Below are positions 10,310 through 20,469 of a DNA stretch of 64,000 nucleotides, piece by piece. Position 1 is the stretch's first letter. Every line of letters starts with the position of its first letter. The notes beneath the pieces were generated by a model. The model made no database searches. It saw nothing but the letters and a program-made list of their open reading frames with translations, and was not told the origin of the DNA. The position numbers and the translations under genes were made by a program. This DNA is from Hysterangium stoloniferum (lineage: Eukaryota; Basidiomycota; Agaricomycetes; Hysterangiales; Hysterangiaceae), in the NCBI GenBank assembly GCA_015178975.1, contig WHVD01000184.1, positions 1 through 64,000 of the forward strand, in the 5' to 3' direction.

Positions 10310-10647
10310 TGTTGAGGAAGAGAGACACCGCATATACTTATATATGCACTAGGGACGATCGAATCCGAAATCAGGCAAACGAATATTTCTTTTGCCCCCA
10401 TCCTCTGTTCTAATCACAGTCACATTGAGTGTCACACACATATATATTGGGCGCCAATTATAGTTCTACCTCAGTCCGTTATACTACGAATATACAAGAC
10501 TGAGGTGAGCTGTCTATTTATCAAGTAGACAATTTCCTTAACTAACCTCACGTGTACTAGAACTACATTCTAGGTACCTATTGTGGAGTCCGTTATACTA
10601 CGAATATACGAGACTGAGAACTACATTCTAGGGTATCACTTTTAACA
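10310..10647 (+). repeat. 3' LTR of the Copia element (338 bp)
   Basis: Begins TGTTGAGG and ends TTTTAACA, imperfect TGTTRA inverted termini. It contains two copies of a dyad unit (10474-10503 and 10588-10618, core CGTTATACTACGAATATAC), the first closed by CCTCAGTC/GACTGAGG arms (10469-10476, 10498-10505), and two copies of AGAACTACATTCTAG. The right end is inferred from the TAACA terminus; no second LTR is in the window to compare. Confidence 0.65.
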
Positions 10648-10659
10648 GACATGAGGATT

Positions 10660-11353
10660 TCAAGTGTGTTCAATGATCGACACTGAAGTATCCGCACCCC
10701 GCTAAATCAACACTATCTTGAATTAGTCTTCCCAATCTTGGCAGGGTCAGACACTTCTGTAGAATCTTGCTAAAGGCACCGTTGTGCTGGGACAATCGAC
10801 TCATTATTTTCCCGTATAATGTCAGCTTTGCGATCAGCGAAGCTTTCTTCACACTGTGGAGGACTTTCATCCCAACCTTTTCCAAACCGACTCCACAGTA
10901 AGACCCGGGGCCAATTTCAATACTTGAAGATGTCACAAGACTCTGTGAGATCATTCCCCAGTCCTCGCTATGGCTATGATACACAGGCTGAGGTTGGATG
11001 TCATATTGGTGGATATCTGAAAGACAGTGGGTGGGTCATGGTAGGTCGTTTCTCCTTGACACTGAAATGTGCCGCATGTGACACAGATCACATGGAAATA
11101 GCATTATACTTTACTCACCAACTCGTCAACCCAGACCTCTATATGGTTTGCAGATAGCTGTATGTGCTGCTCATCATCGGGAGCCTGATAACACAAATCA
11201 TGGCCGGTTTCGTTACAAACCCATCGTTCTCGGAGCTTCGCCCGAAATATCTCTCTCATCCCCGTCTTAATGATCTGGTCCCGTTGCTCTGAACTCAATA
11301 CCCCGGGGAAACTAAGGGTGGTAGCTCCTCAACGTCTTCAAGGTAGGTCTGAA
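10660..11353 (-). pseudogene. Inverted 5' fragment of the unrecognised tandem gene (exons 1-2)
   Basis: The minus strand encodes a near copy of residues 25-215 of the 459-residue protein at 14651: MSSEQRDQIIKTGMREIF, WVCNETGHDLCYQAPDDEQ, then after the same intron CQGETTYHDPPTVFQ. Compared with the plus copy a 1-nt insertion near 10980 shifts the frame, so exon 2 is split (the second part is open at 10984-10670). The 5' end is cut at about 11353, where similarity to the other copy stops. Confidence 0.75.
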
Positions 11354-11369
11354 CCTATACAATCATATT

Positions 11370-11895
11370 TCATCATTGCCGCGAGCTCTGCATGTTGCAC
11401 GCATTGATCCCATACATGCATTGAATACAGTTGGGGGCACCACTCGTGGGTAGACTGGCCTCCCATATATAAATGACATGCCTTTCAAAGAGAGCGCGGA
11501 CTCGAGAGTTGTATGAAACTACATAATTTGACAAAATGTAAAAGCGAAGATAGTCACTTGGAATGGTCGCTGCGAGGTTCTCTAGACTGGTGTTGAATAT
11601 ATTCCGAGCACCACTCGTCGCTGAAATCACATCGCATATTTATGCAGAAGAATTTCAATAGAATTCCACTGGGACGTCTCAAAGAAAGCGGTCCCACCGT
11701 TATTCTCGTGTCATTTGTTTGGGAGAACAAGAAGCCGGGTCAAACCAATGCACAACACCATGATAAAGATACCGACACTTCCTCATATGTTGCGAGCTTT
11801 CACCTTGGATAAGAGAAAAGTAGCTCGTGGTCACCTCGGGCGGAATCACCTCTCAACTAAGAGCTGAAGAATACCCACGACGACTGTAAGGTCGT
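11370..11895 (+). repeat. Direct repeat of 17075-17580
   Basis: Starts GAGCTCTGCATGTTGCAC and includes GTTGTATGAAACTACATAATTTGACAAAATG in both places, with scattered substitutions and small indels. It is intergenic sequence that travels with the tandem unit. Confidence 0.75.
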
Positions 11896-11943
11896 CGAGT
11901 GACCACATTCGGTTGGTACAGACAGGACTAGGTAATTTCTATT

Positions 11944-12402
11944 TTAAAGGAGTAATGAGGAATGCATTAAATTCCGAAGCGTCTCGATAGAGAAGGCAGC
12001 TACCGTTCTTGAGAAGTGTCCTTGGTAATATATCTTTCGTGGGACAATGGAGTTGCTAGTTGCAATCGAAAGCTTGCAATGTCCATCTATAGATGGAGGT
12101 AACAATGATGAAGAACTAGGATTGGATGAACTAGAAGGCTCGTCACTGGTGAGGTCAATGATAACGGCGCAGGGAGGGGGGACTACATATGATAATTTTA
12201 CTTGATTTCCGACCAACCCAGTCTGGATACTGCACCATCGCAAATGCCTGAACCTTCCAATCGCCCTCGCACCACCGAAATTCGCGAAATTTGGTGCACA
12301 TATTTTGGCTGAAATACTCACTCGCAAATGCATTCCGACCCCCCCCCCAACTGTCTCGGTGTTCTTTCTCAGCATGCAGCGAGTTCCACAATTGCTTCCC
12401 AT
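11944..12402 (-). CDS. Possible small ORF with a SUMO-interaction-like motif
   Basis: An open frame of 152 codons, not recognised. It contains CAVIIDLTSDEPSSSSNPSSSS, in which V-I-I-D-L-T followed by S/D/E matches the consensus of a SUMO-interacting motif. No intron model, promoter or paralogue supports it, and the rest is low in recognisable domains. It may be a gene fragment or chance. Confidence 0.25.
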   Translation of the reverse strand: MGSNCGTRCMLRKNTETVGGGVGMHLRVSISAKICAPNFANFGGARAIGRFRHLRWCSIQTGLVGNQVKLSYVVPPPCAVIIDLTSDEPSSSSNPSSSSLLPPSIDGHCKLSIATSNSIVPRKIYYQGHFSRTVAAFSIETLRNLMHSSLLL

Positions 12403-13497
12403 GGTCAGTCATGCACTCATCAGACTGCGGTCGAGTGCCTGACCATCCTCATTTGTCAGAAAACCAAAATTTTGGAGTCCCGTGCTCGATGCAATTCTTC
12501 GTGGAATTCTGGCAATCGCTTAGCGTCCAGAACTTGACATCAGAAATTCTCCTTGACTTGATTTTGCAGGTGATAGAGGATCGGTGAACTTCCCAGATGT
12601 TTTAACTTTTGTGGACCCAACACTTGGCTGAGTTTGTGAAATAGGTTTTAATGTGACAACCAGGTCTCTCCATAAAAAATGAAATGAGTGTATATATTTG
12701 TCTCAGACAATCTCAAAGTTTCCCCTTTGTGCGTCCAGTTGGCATTCCAGGACATAAACATCGGTACACATAGTGCTAAATGCCAGATTTCGGGCGTGCA
12801 AGAGATCGTTTTTGGTACCTCCCATGAGGATGTCGAAATATGCATGGTGATCAAGGTTCTGAGTGGAATTGCATTACAGTTGATTAAATTTATTATCTTT
12901 CAATGTTTCAGTTGTTAGCGTCATGTTACACACCACGAATTTATTTTACTCACTATCCCGACATTTTCTTTACTCCTTGCATTTATGCTAACTGGGGTAC
13001 ATTCCGCCAATTGTGACGTTCAACTGATTTCATTTCGAGTATTCGCGAAACAGCCACTTGGTTCAATCTAATACTAAAGAGTGCATCGACTAGATCCGTG
13101 GGCCTCTTGCACGTTAGTTGTCGCCACCTGTTCCTTCCTATGCGTAGTCGCCACACCTTTCACTGGTGTGTTGGTGCGTCGACGATTAGAATTACGTCTC
13201 CGCTTTCTGGAATATAACGACTAGAAGATAACTATGAGGCTTCCAGACCGTTTCATTAAACACAATTTTGGTGAGTTGGTCGCCGGAATGGTGCTAGCCA
13301 AGGAGACACCGCCAGATGTCAATTTCAACATTGGCAAGGACTCACAGTGCTTCACAATCCTTAATCTACCTTGCAATCGTCGAATCGAATGGCCACAACA
13401 ATTGATGAAAAGTGTGAGCTTGGTGCGAACAGGATAGACAATAATATGACTAGTTGTACTTAATTATGACTGATTCTGAATTATAGGCACAGTTTGT
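12403..13497. other. No gene recognised
   Basis: Only short unsupported ORFs in all frames. The end (near 13080-13200: GTCGCCACACCTTTCACTGGTGTG) resembles the sequence at 16450-16490 and 20155-20195 downstream of the tandem gene copies, so part of this stretch is a diverged copy of that flank. Confidence 0.5.
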
Positions 13498-13857
13498 TTA
13501 TATGAACTTCGATGGACTTACTGATGGATTGGTCATTGCTCGAGCCTCGCATATGTCACAATATGGAAGAAGAGACACGAGCATGGCGATGGTATCGAGG
13601 CTGCGCACTACGCAGCTTCTGGCTCGGAAGATCCAGCTATCAGCGCCGGAGTAACCACCAGTATTATCCCGGCAGAATGCAAGAGAGGGTAATTTGGACT
13701 CGCTTCCATCAGAATCAGACTTGTACGACAGTTTCATAGGTGGATGTAAGATGGTGCTATCAGGTAAAACAATGTGAACGTACCTTAAAATGAACCCAAT
13801 GAGCGAACCACATTGAGCTGGTAGATGTGTTGCAATTAAGGGTCTACGTGTGCTCAA
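13498..13857 (-). pseudogene. Inverted 3' fragment of the unrecognised tandem gene (exon 4)
   Basis: Open on the minus strand for 119 codons. It includes SLIGFILRYVHIVLPDSTILHPPMKLSYKSDSDGSES, matching SLIGPIVRYAHNILPTCTVLHPPMKLSYQSDSDAHES of the copy at 14651-16227. Here the frame stays open past the point where the plus copies stop, through ADSWIFRARSC, a stretch that is also conserved but out of frame in the other copies. It lies on the wrong side of the inverted 5' fragment, so this copy is rearranged. Confidence 0.65.
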
Positions 13858-14600
13858 TACTTGGGAGGCTATCTATGATTCCCTGAGCAAAGAATCAATT
13901 CCATTCGGCCATCCAGGTAATAATACAGCTTGCTGTATGTAGGTATGACGTGATACGCGGTTATATGTACAATTTGTCAATCCAAATTCTGATGAACACG
14001 CAAAAATCAAAATATTTCCAAGCCAGACCCCTATGTACCTCAATGAAATCTACAATGAGAACTTTGGTCTTACGTCACTCTTTGTCTTTCTCAGACGTTG
14101 CACAAAATTCAAACCGATTGATATGGCAAGGGTGAAGGAAGAAATCACGTTGCTTACCATTAACCCGACTAGACTATCACTTGCCCTGGGTTTCTCCTCA
14201 TTGAAAGGTTAACAGGCAGCGCGCAGTCCTTCCAGAAAAAGTTCCAGGTTGACGCTATGCCAACTTGAAAGCCGCAGCAGGTGAGCATAGCTCTGGACTG
14301 CATTTGTCTTATTTCTGGCAATGTCACTTCTCGAATATCAGAAAAGCTGTTTTGCTTTCAACTCTGACGCTCAATAACGCCCTAAATACTATATTATGCG
14401 GTGAAAATTGTCAAAACTATTATTAGATGCTGTGTGAGCCTTCAGCGGAAGGCGTAAGAAAGTAGCAAGGTAACCAAGTCCACTGGTTCCTAGATAGTTC
14501 AAAGAAGGCGAGGGGATTTCGCTTCCGAAGGCAGGGATGACATGCTGTGAATGCTGTGTAAGCAAAGCCACAAGTCAATAGAACACTCCGACTGGCTGCG

Positions 14601-14610
14601 CCATAAAAAC
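14601..14610 (+). promoter_or_regulatory. TATA-like box of the tandem gene
   Basis: CCATAAAAAC about 46 bp before the ATG at 14651. The paralogous unit has a better TATAAA at 18306-18311, 40 bp before its ATG. Confidence 0.4.
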
Positions 14611-14650
14611 CCGGCACCCATTCTAGTGTAAGTACGACTGCTACGCACAA

Positions 14651-16227
14651 ATGTCTGCTTTCAACGAGACAGTTCTGGGGAATCACGATGAGGGAACGGT
14701 TCAGACCCACCTTGAAGGCGTTGAGGAGCTACCACCCTTAGTTTCCCCAGGTGTACTGAGTTCAGAGCAACGGGACCAGATCATTAAGACGGGGATGAGA
14801 GAGATGTTCAGGGAGAAGCTCCGAGAACGCTGGGTTTGTAACGAACCCGGCCATGATTTATGTTATCGGACCCCTGATGACGAGCAGCACATACAACTAT
14901 CTGCAAGCCATATAGAGGTCTGGGTTGGCGAGTTGGTGAGTAAAGTAAAATGCTATTTCTAGGTGATCTGTGTGATATGCAGCATATTTCAGTGTCAAGG
15001 GGAAACGACCTACCATGACCCACCCACTGTTGTTCAGATATCCACCAATACGACATCCAACCTCAGCCCGTATCATTGTCATGCCGATGACTGGGGAATG
15101 ATCTCACGGAGTCTTGCGACATCTTCAACTATTGGAATTAGTCCCGGGTATTACTGTGGTGTCGGTTTGGAAAGGGTTGGGATGAAAGTCCTCCACAGTT
15201 CAAAGAAAGCTTCGCTGATGGCAAAGCTGACATTATACGGGCAAATAATAAGTCCATTTTCTCGCGACAACGATGCCTTGAGCAAGACTCTACACAAGCG
15301 TCTCACCCTGCCAAGATTGGGAAAACTAATTCAAGAGAGTGTTGATTTAGTGAGGTAGGGATACCTCAGTGTCAATCATTGGATACACTCGAAATATTTA
15401 CGTCTGAACCGTATTAGACCTACATACCCGCCTCAAATTCGGAGCAGAGCGAGCAGGATTTTGAGTAATTCCTACCTGTCTTCACTTCGCATGCAGCAGA
15501 GTAGCAATGGCTATACTTCCCAACTTATGCTATGTTTGGCTTCGGCCTTCTATTTCTGCCCCGGTGTCTATTGGCCAGCTAGAGACGCGTCAACTGGGAT
15601 TACGTCATCACTTTACAACGTTTTATCACCGCTGCACACCACCTTGGATGAGGTTGCATCAACATTTGTTATACAAATCGCCGGTTATCGTGATCTCCCC
15701 ATTTTCGGCCTTGTGTATATCGTGGAAGCGATCTGCGACGTGCGTCAACTATTTGTAGAGGAGCTCACGGCGATCAGAGGTTACTTTGAATTCTGGTTAC
15801 AAACGTGCGTCGCGACCTTACATCATTTCATCTTTCCCACCAAAAGCATAACAGACAAAGGGACCGGCGACTAATTCACCCATGCATACGGCTTCTCGTG
15901 TGTTGCCTCCACCAAGATGCATCGTTTCGAGATTTTGGTGCAGCGTCATTGAGGGTGTCATTGGACGACATAAACGTGCACATAGCGTCATTGACACTTC
16001 ATCTTGATTTGGAGACATCAAATTTACTGTATTGGAGTGTTGACTCCTTGCAAACCTTCTTCGACGACAGCACGCTTCTCACCGATCACATCAACCAGCT
16101 GAATGTGGTTTCTTCGCTCATTGGGCCCATCGTACGGTACGCTCACAATATTTTACCTACCTGCACCGTCTTACATCCGCCTATGAAACTTTCCTACCAG
16201 TCTGATTCTGACGCACACGAGTCCTGA
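14651..16227 (+). CDS. Unrecognised 459-residue protein of a local tandem gene family
   Basis: Model: exons 14651-14935, 14993-15354, 15418-15866 and 15944-16227. All junctions are in phase and total 460 codons with stop. Introns 1 and 2 are GT-AG; intron 3 is GC-AG here but GT-AG in the paralogue at 19.6 kb. The N-terminal part has C/H-rich WVCNEPGHDLC and SPYHCHADDWG; the middle has hydrophobic runs (SQLMLCLASAFYFCPGVYW and LPIFGLVYIVEAI) that could be one or two membrane segments; the C-terminal part is leucine-rich and helical. No family is recognised. Fragments of at least two paralogues are in the window, all damaged, so this is the only complete copy here. Function unknown. Confidence 0.55.
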
Positions 16228-16499
16228 TTGGTATCTCCTGGCGTCTGGCGAAAGAATAATCAAGTTGACTATGAAGCTGATAGCTGGATCTTCCGAACCC
16301 GAACCTGCATGTACCACAGTACGCAGCCTGGATGGCATCGCCACGCTCGTTTCTCTTCTTCCGCATTGTGACATCATGCGCAGCTCGAGCAATGACCACT
16401 TCATCAGTTACGCGCTGCAGCGTTTAGATTTGACCACACGTTCCTTCCTTTGCGTGGTCGCCACACCTTCCACTGGTGTGTCGGTGGAGTCTAATTAGA

Positions 16500-17600
16500 T
16501 CCCTATATCAGTGTTGGCGGAACTTAGTTTCCCTGAGCAAAGATCTTGCACCATCAATTGGATACACTTCCGAATCATTTCTCTTCAATTATGCCGACAC
16601 ATCTCAACCAAACCAGGAGGAGCACAATCCGGTCGCCCTTTAATTAATTCACTTCGCAACCATATTTGCAAGTATCAAGATATATAGCTTGCCCCAATGT
16701 ACGAGCGTATATAGTCACTTTTTCCCATGGCCGCGAACTCTGCAGCTTGTACTCATACATGCGTTGAATACATTTTGGAGCACTAGCGTTGACCAGACTA
16801 ACCCCAATCATTATCGCCACTCGTTTTAAATAAAATATTAATGGAGGTCTGAAAAATGGCTCCCCCGTCGCCATTTCGATGCATTTCTCGTTCAGGTTCA
16901 TCATACCTTCAGGCCAGTGTTCAATCGACAAGATCCATGATCTTAAACCCGGGAGCCTTCAAACCAAGCGAGTCAATCTGTTGCACGAATTCCTTAAACT
17001 AATGCTCTTCCATTGAAAACTTCACAATACAGCTGCCACAGGTCGATCCAATATAAGAGCGCATATAGTCACTTTTCATCATCCCCACGAGCTCTGCATG
17101 TTGCACACATTGATCACATACATGCAGTGAAGACAGTTGGGGGCACCACCCGTGGTTAGACCGACATCCCATTTGACAATCATTTCAATAAGAACGCGGA
17201 CTCGAGAGTTGTATGAAACTACATAATTTGACAAAATGTAAAAGCAAAGGTAGTCACTTGTAATGATCGCTGCGAGGTTCTCTGGTGTTGAATATTTCCG
17301 AGGACCACCCATCGCTGAAATCACATCGCATATTTAGCGAGAACAATCTCAACAGAATATCAGTAGGACGTCTCAATGAAGGCCATCCCACGGGTATTCT
17401 CGTGTCATTTGTTTGGGAGCACAGGAAGCCGGGCCAAACAATGGACAACACCATGATCACGACACCGACACTTCTTCACATGTCGCGAGCTTTCACCTTG
17501 GATAAGAGAAGGTAGCTCATGGTCATTTCAGGTGGAATCACCTATCAACTCAGAGCTGAAGACTACCCACGACGACCCGCCCGGGGCAGAAAGCAATCCA
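16500..17600. other. Intergenic part of the tandem unit
   Basis: No gene is supported. It holds the 3' flank shared with 20205-20480 and the direct repeat shared with 11370-11895. Minus-strand ORFs here (17324-17079 and others) have no coding signature. Confidence 0.5.
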
Positions 17601-18350
17601 CAAGAAATCTCGTTCGTGTCGTTTTTCAAGCGTCAATAGTGTGAGCATGGGGCGAAACATTCCGCTCAGCAAGAAATATAATAATAAGGCTAGGTGTAAG
17701 GAAGTATTCCCTGACATGGGATTATGCGTACAAGATATTAATGCAAATTCTGAATGGACACGCCACAATCGAAGATATTCCAAGTTCAACCCTTACCTCA
17801 CTAAAATATACCCTGATAACTGTGGTCTTACCTTACTCTTTGTCTTGTTCAGACATTCTACAAAATTCAAGCCGTTTGATGTGGCAAGCGTGCATGAAGA
17901 ACCCTCGTGCATGCCATTAACCTGACTACCCTATCATTGACCCGTGTTTCTTCTCATTGAAAGTTTTAACAAAGTTAAACAGGAAGCGCACAATATCGCC
18001 GGATAAATCCGGGAGTGCATTGATATTATCCATGACAATGCCACTTCTCGAATGTCAGAAAAGCCGCATTGCTGTCAGCTTTGAGGCTCAACATTGCCAG
18101 AAATGCTATACTATGGGGTGACAATTGACTAAACTCTTATTAGACGCTGTGTGAGTTTCAAGAAGAAGCCGTAAGAAAGTAGTAGGGTAATTGAGCGCAC
18201 TGGACCCTTTATGGTTCAAAGAGGTAAGGAGATGTTATTTACAAAGGCAGGATGCACGGCCACAAGGCTGCAGCTTCGTGGAATTAACCTTCCGACTGAC
18301 TGCAGTATAAACGCGCACCCACTTCGAGTGGAAGCGATTGGTATCCACGA

Positions 18351-20150
18351 ATGTCTACTTTCGACGAGATGACAGTGGGAATCACGATTTAGTAACGGCT
18401 GAATGCTACCGTGAAGGCGTTGAGTAACAACCACCCTTAGCTTCCTCAGTTGTATTGAGCTCAGCGCAACAGGACAAGATCAATGAGGCATGGATGAGGA
18501 AAAGGTCTGGTTGAAGCTCAGGGAGCGGTGGAGCTGTATATATCGTGGAAGCGATCTGCCACGTGCGTCTCTGTGCCCCAATTTCTCGCCTGAATATCAT
18601 CATCATCTTCTATCACCTCAACAGAAGCACTTCGTCGAATACCTATTCAGCAATGAGCTCAAGATCTAGATATAAGTGAGGTATGTACAATGTACACCTT
18701 GGGTCACCAGACTCTACACTATTGATGGATGCCTGAGCTGATGAGCGCTTTGATGCAGTTGGAGTAGGGTCTGGCAGTGACTGAGGGGATGATGCAGTGG
18801 ATACAGGGGTGGGCCTACTCGCAGATTTCTCCCATTGCTTCTTGGCAACCTCCTCCTCTTGTTGTCTGGCAAGGGCAAAGGCATTGTGATGAGAAGTGAC
18901 TTGTTTCTCACCATCATTCAATGGATCAATAACACATGCAGATGGAACAGCTTTGCACCTAGGTCAAGCATTACCACTGCTTGTCATCATACCTGGAAAT
19001 AACTCCGTATGAGAAGGAAGGTTTGCGAGGTTGAAAACCTAACCCAAAACAAGAGATATGGCTTTGTCTAGTGTTGAATACTCGTGTACCTATACCAAGC
19101 AATATAGCTAACAAACAAATAAGCATGTGTAAATCAATGAGAAAAAGGGACATCTGGACACTTACCTAAGTCTAGTGTAGAAAGAAGAGTGTCATGTAGT
19201 TGGTATATTTAAGTATTAGAGGATATGAAGCACAGGAGAAATGGATCAAAGTATTGATGATGTCTGCCATTGATCGGATCAAAGCATGGACGGTGTTCAC
19301 ACATGTGATGGTGGCAAAGCCATCCCAAAGCCGTGGCTTGAGCCTGGGGCTCAGGCTTTGCTGGAACACAAGCTGGGCTTTCAACCCTCACTGAGCCGTC
19401 TAGTGGGCCCGGCCTGGCCCGGCTCAACACGGCCCGGCTTTGATGGCTTGGGGGCTTCGGGCTGGGCCTGGCACATCACTAATGGTGATCAGAGGTGTCT
19501 TTGAATTCTGGTTACAAGCGTGAGTCGTGACCTCACATTGTTTCATCTTTCCCACCAAAAGCATAACAGACAAAGGGACTGGTGACTAATTTTCCTATCT
19601 GAAGATCCTATACGGGTTCTCGTGTGTTGCATCCATGGTTTCGAGATTTTGCTGCAGCAGCATTGAGGGTTATATTGGACGACATAACCCTGCATAGAGC
19701 ATCATTGACACTTTGTCTTGATTTGGAGACACCATATTCATTGTGGGAGAGTATACGCTCCTTGCAAACTTTCTTCAATGACAGCACGCTTCTCACCGAT
19801 CACATCAACCAGCTGAATGTCATTTCTTCACTCATTGGGCCCATCGTACGGTATGCTCACAATATTTTACCCGCCTGCACCGTCTTACATCCGCTTATGA
19901 AACTTTCCAACCAGTCTGCTTCTGACCCACACGAGTCCTGATTGGTATCTCCTGGAGCCTGGCATAGGAATAATCGAGTTGACTCTGAAGCTGATAGCCA
20001 GATCTTCTGAGCCCGAATCTGCATGTACCACAGTGTGCAGTCTCGATCCCCTCCCCATGCTCATTTCTCTTCTTCCACATTGTGACATAATCAGCAGATC
20101 GGGCCCCAGCAGTTACATGCTTGAGCATTTAGATTTCACCGCGCGTTCTT
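18351..20150 (+). pseudogene. Third copy of the tandem gene, deleted and interrupted
   Basis: The ATG (18351) and the first codons follow the functional copy, but a TAG appears after 13 codons. After about 190 bp the sequence jumps to the exon 3 region (TATATCGTGGAAGCGATCTG near 18540), then a hAT-like insert follows. The gene resumes at about 19490 with the end of exon 3 and exon 4 (FAAAALRVILDDITLHRASL to NQSASDPHES, stop near 19941). Intron 3 here has a normal GT donor (GTGACTAAT). It cannot make the full protein. Confidence 0.75.
18640..19485 (-). mobile_element. hAT-like transposon fragment
   Basis: The right end reads, on the minus strand, TAGTGATGTGCCAGGC followed by a very G/C-rich GCCCGG-repeated block, a style of terminus seen in hAT elements (family knowledge). 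It interrupts the third tandem-gene copy. The minus frame 18921-18643 is open with a Q/E-rich then S/P/T-rich stretch that could be part of a transposase linker. No left inverted repeat or catalytic region was found, so it is truncated or a non-autonomous relic. Confidence 0.4.
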
Positions 20151-20469
20151 TCCTTTGCGTGGTCGCCACACCTGCCACCCATGTGTTGGTGGGGTCTAAT
20201 TAGACCCCCATATATCAGCGTTGGAGGAACATAGTTGCCCGACAAAGGTCTTGCACAAATGATTGAACACACTTCCTAATTGTTTCCCTTCAATTATGCC
20301 AACAAATCTCAGCCAAACCTGGAGGAGCACAATCCCATCATGCTTTAATTAATTCACTTTTCAACCAGATTTGAAATCATGTATTAAGATATATAGTTTG
20401 AGCCAATGTAAGAGTGCATATAGTCACTTTTTGCCATCGTTACGAACTCTGCAGCTTGTACTCATACAT

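Larger units (their letters stand above)
6796..10647 (+). mobile_element. Ty1/Copia element, 5' part displaced by the Gypsy insertion
   Basis: Order is protease, GAG-pre-integrase, integrase, reverse transcriptase, RNase H, then polypurine tract and LTR. Integrase before reverse transcriptase defines Copia. Gag and the 5' LTR are missing and should lie left of the window, beyond the nested Gypsy element. One TGA and one frameshift make it defective. Confidence 0.92.
13940..17600 (+). repeat. Tandem repeat unit 2 (about 3.7 kb)
   Basis: Promoter, gene and 3' flank are repeated at 17700-20470 in the same orientation. The gene starts are 3700 bp apart (14651 and 18351). The 3' flanks 16500-16760 and 20205-20480 match with about one difference per ten bases. 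The unit also contains the direct repeat at 17075-17580. Confidence 0.75.
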
